From Acidobacteriota bacterium (GTDB lineage Bacteria > Acidobacteriota > Blastocatellia > Chloracidobacteriales > Chloracidobacteriaceae), in contig JACQXX010000104.1 of assembly GCA_016208495.1 (NCBI GenBank), positions 1 through 64,000 of the forward strand: a DNA stretch of 64,000 nucleotides, read 5' to 3'. The notes beneath the pieces were generated by a model that did no database searches, had not been told where the DNA came from, and saw only the letters and a program-made list of their open reading frames with translations. Every line of letters starts with the position of its first letter. The first letter of the stretch is position 1. This document shows, one piece after another, positions 61,694-64,000 of the stretch. Position numbers and translations under genes: made by a program.

Positions 61694-63143
61694 AATTGGC
61701 CACCTGGCGGGCGCGAAAAACCTGACGGAACTGATCCATGAAGTCGCTGAAATTTCCCCGGTCGGGTTTGCCATTGACTCGCGAAGCATTCAACCCGACG
61801 AACTCTTTTTTGCCATTCAGGGCACGGTGTTTGACGGCCATGCCTTTGTGAAAGCAGCTTTTGAGCGCGGCGCCTGCGCCGCCATTCTTTCAACCAGTAT
61901 CAAAGACTTGACGGATGCCGAACGCCAGCGCTGCTTGATGGTTGATGACACCCTGCTGGCACTCCAACAACTGGCCCACCGGCTGTTGATCGAGTGGGGA
62001 CGTCCAGTCATTGGTGTTACAGGGAGTGTTGGCAAAACCACCGCCAAGGAACTCACGGCCCGCACAGTTTCAACCTGTGGTCGGGTTCACGCGTCGGTGG
62101 GGAACCTGAACAACACATTTGGACTTCCACTGACGGCACTCAAGATGATTTCGAATCACCATAAAATGGATGATTTCGACTTTGCAGTCTTTGAGATGGG
62201 TATGAGCTTTCCCGGCGAAATCACCCAACTGACCAAAATTGCCCCGCCGCATATCAGTGTGGTGCTCAATGTGGCGCCGGTGCATCTGGAAAATTTTGAC
62301 AGCATTGACGGAATTGCCGCAGCCAAAGCCGAAATCATTCACGGCATGATCGAAGGCGGAACGGCGATTCTCAATGTTGATGATCCTCGGGTTTGCCAGA
62401 TGGCTGAAATAGCACGGGCCAAAAATGGTAAGGTGGTGTTTTTTGGTCGTGGGAAAGAAGCCAATGTCCGCGCCATTGATGTCACACCGCAAGGGTTGCT
62501 TGGAACAGATTTTACGCTGGTGACTCCGAAAGGCACGATTCCAGTTCACCTGCCATTGCCGGGTGAGCATTTTGTCCACAATGCACTGGCCGCCGCTGCC
62601 GTGGCCCTGGAATGCGGGGGCTACCTGGACAGCATTGCCGCCGCGCTGGAACAAGGAAAACCGGCCCCACATCGCGGTGAAGTTCTCCATTTTGAAGCTG
62701 GCTTTACGGTGGTGGATGATTCCTATAACTCCAACCCTCAGGCACTCAACGGGATGATGAAACTTCTGGCTGCCGTGCCCGATGCCCGCCGCACCGTACT
62801 GGTCGCCGGAGAGATGCTTGAACTTGGACCAACCGGGGCGCAAATGCATGCGGAATGCGGAAAAGCCGCCGCCGAACATGGAATCGGACTCCTGGTTGGG
62901 ATTCGTGGGCTGGCGGAACATTTTTTGACCGGGGCACACACTGCTGGTTTGCCCCATTCACAAACTTATTTTGCATCTGATGCCACCCAGGCTGGTGAAT
63001 GGCTTACCCAAGTCATCCGTCCTGGAGATGTGGTGTTGGTGAAAGGATCTCGTGGCGTTCGAACGGAACTGGTCATTGAAACGCTCAAACAACGCTATTC
63101 GGTTTGTCCGACGGCACCACCTCAAACCGGGTTATACAGATAA
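61680..63143 (+). CDS. murF: UDP-MurNAc-tripeptide:D-Ala-D-Ala ligase
   Basis: MurF adds D-Ala-D-Ala to the UDP-MurNAc-tripeptide. I use GTG 61680 (VFIPEIGHLAGAKNLTEL), which has AGGAGG at 61668-61673; the frame runs back to 61590 without support. The protein has about 487 residues. Visible are IDSRSIQPDELFFAIQG, the P-loop TGSVGKTTAKELT, NLNNTFGLPLTAL, EMGMSFPGEI, VDDSYNSNPQAL and LVKGSRGVRTELV. It overlaps murE by 14 bases, so the two are translationally coupled. Confidence 0.95.
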   Translation: MFIPEIGHLAGAKNLTELIHEVAEISPVGFAIDSRSIQPDELFFAIQGTVFDGHAFVKAAFERGACAAILSTSIKDLTDAERQRCLMVDDTLLALQQLAHRLLIEWGRPVIGVTGSVGKTTAKELTARTVSTCGRVHASVGNLNNTFGLPLTALKMISNHHKMDDFDFAVFEMGMSFPGEITQLTKIAPPHISVVLNVAPVHLENFDSIDGIAAAKAEIIHGMIEGGTAILNVDDPRVCQMAEIARAKNGKVVFFGRGKEANVRAIDVTPQGLLGTDFTLVTPKGTIPVHLPLPGEHFVHNALAAAAVALECGGYLDSIAAALEQGKPAPHRGEVLHFEAGFTVVDDSYNSNPQALNGMMKLLAAVPDARRTVLVAGEMLELGPTGAQMHAECGKAAAEHGIGLLVGIRGLAEHFLTGAHTAGLPHSQTYFASDATQAGEWLTQVIRPGDVVLVKGSRGVRTELVIETLKQRYSVCPTAPPQTGLYR

Positions 63144-63223
63144 AGCAGGTGTCGGACTGAGGAGGTTTCCCAACGTGATGCTGCTTGATTCCTGGTATTC
63201 GAAACGCTAAAGGCTGGTTTTTT

Positions 63224-64000
63224 GTGCTCTATTACCTGCTCTACCACGTTTTACGAGAACTTCATCCCAGCTTTGGCGCGCTTCGCGTGTTTGGCGAAGT
63301 TTCGTTCCGGGCTGCGCTGGCGGCGATTACAGCGCTGATCATTAGCCTGGCATTTGGTCCGCTGATGATCGAAAAGCTGCGCATCTTAAAATTTGGACAG
63401 GAAATCCGTGAAGAAGGCATGACCACTCACCGCATCAAGCGCGGAACGCCCACGATGGGTGGCATTCTCATCATCACGGCGGTCGCCGGCGCCACACTGC
63501 TCTGGGCAAATCTCAGTAACCTCTATGTCTGGGTGGTTTTGTTTGCGCTTCTTTCCCACGGGGCAATTGGCTTTGTGGATGATTTTTTGAAAATTAAGAA
63601 GAAGCACAACCTTGGGCTTCAGGGACGCTACAAGCTGATCGGTCAGTTTGGGTCTGAAGTGATCATTGGATTGGTGCTGCTGGTTGGGGCGCATTACTCA
63701 ACCCAACTCAGCGTGCCATTTTTCAAGGATTTTCGCCCGGAACTCGGCTGGGCGCTGTATCTGGCGTTTATGATCATCGTGATGACCGGCAGTTCCAACG
63801 CGGTGAACCTGACCGATGGACTCGACGGCCTGGCGATCAGTACCACATTTGTGGTGGCTTCGGCGCTGGCTGGACTGACCTTTGTCACTGGGTACACCGA
63901 CGCTGCGAAGTACCTCGGACTGACAGCAAATCCAGAAGCCTGGGAAATTACCATCTTTTGTGCCGCGCTGGCCGGTGCCAGCCTTGGGTTTTTGTGGTTC
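63224..64000 (+). CDS. mraY: Phospho-MurNAc-pentapeptide transferase MraY (cut by window end)
   Basis: MraY attaches phospho-MurNAc-pentapeptide to undecaprenyl phosphate, forming lipid I in the inner membrane. About 259 residues are visible, and the last 100 or so lie beyond the window. The GTG at 63224 gives VLYYLLYHVLRELHPSFGAL with AAAGG upstream. Family motifs include GTPTMGG, FVDDFLKIKKKHNLGL (Asp pair, polyprenyl-phosphate site) and NAVNLTDGLDGLA (Mg-binding Asp). Murein genes follow the standard dcw order. The 80 bases after murF contain no gene. Confidence 0.95.
   Translation, partial: MLYYLLYHVLRELHPSFGALRVFGEVSFRAALAAITALIISLAFGPLMIEKLRILKFGQEIREEGMTTHRIKRGTPTMGGILIITAVAGATLLWANLSNLYVWVVLFALLSHGAIGFVDDFLKIKKKHNLGLQGRYKLIGQFGSEVIIGLVLLVGAHYSTQLSVPFFKDFRPELGWALYLAFMIIVMTGSSNAVNLTDGLDGLAISTTFVVASALAGLTFVTGYTDAAKYLGLTANPEAWEITIFCAALAGASLGFLWF

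Overview
The window is a chromosomal segment (roughly 53% GC by eye) from a Gram-negative-type (diderm) bacterium. Evidence for an outer envelope includes several lipobox lipoproteins, an OmpA-like beta-barrel and a MurE with the meso-diaminopimelate motif DNPR. The domain mix (DUF4388 fused to FHA or J domains, secreted one-domain propellers, a UbiA of the futalosine/menaquinone type) suggests Acidobacteriota, perhaps Blastocatellia. That is an inference; no 16S or other marker search was possible.

Layout. 0-10 kb: proS, a tRNA-Arg(UCU) split by a group I intron, a family-2 glycosyltransferase, a class I aminotransferase, sppA, a response regulator with an HD-GYP output domain, and an FHA/cNMP/DUF4388 protein. 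11-14 kb: 4.5S SRP RNA with a clear promoter, then dnaX. 14-25 kb: an outer-membrane barrel, a flippase-glycosyltransferase fusion, HU, a sulfatase-fold hydrolase, Uma2, PHP and inositol-monophosphatase genes, and a large unrecognised protein. 25-30 kb: a degraded locus. A Ser/Thr kinase gene is split by an IS1341-type tnpB element, and its front end is joined to a beta-propeller gene. 30-50 kb: miaA, a TauE/SafE permease, lysS, ubiA, a methyltransferase, a BamB-like propeller, parDE, a SUMF1-domain protein, two tatD paralogues (one broken), ino1, a pyrimidine nucleoside phosphorylase, lipoproteins, and a DUF4388-J-J-TPR protein. 50-64 kb: a transhydrogenase, rlmD, and the division/cell-wall (dcw) cluster mraZ-rsmH-ftsL-ftsI-murE-murF-mraY. 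The cluster has its own promoter and a decameric MraZ-type operator, and mraY is cut by the window edge.

The most unusual property is between the genes. Many spacers carry tandem arrays of exactly 7 bp in several sequence families (GGGTTCN, GGTTAGT, AGTAGTC, GAGTAGC, GGGATGA, GGGCTTG, AATGAAG, AATTATG). They often occur as complementary array pairs that could fold back on each other. The arrays run into gene ends: they supply the stop of the glycosyltransferase and of miaA, a spurious N-terminal ORF extension of proS, and a substitute C-terminus for a truncated tatD. This resembles the heptanucleotide STRR repeats described in cyanobacteria. The spacers also hold MITE-like elements with long terminal inverted repeats and a dispersed family of about 75 bp with four copies.

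I see no CRISPR array, no prophage and no clear new defence system. The items most worth following are the intron in tRNA-Arg(UCU), the heptamer network and its effect on genes, and the broken kinase/propeller/TnpB locus.
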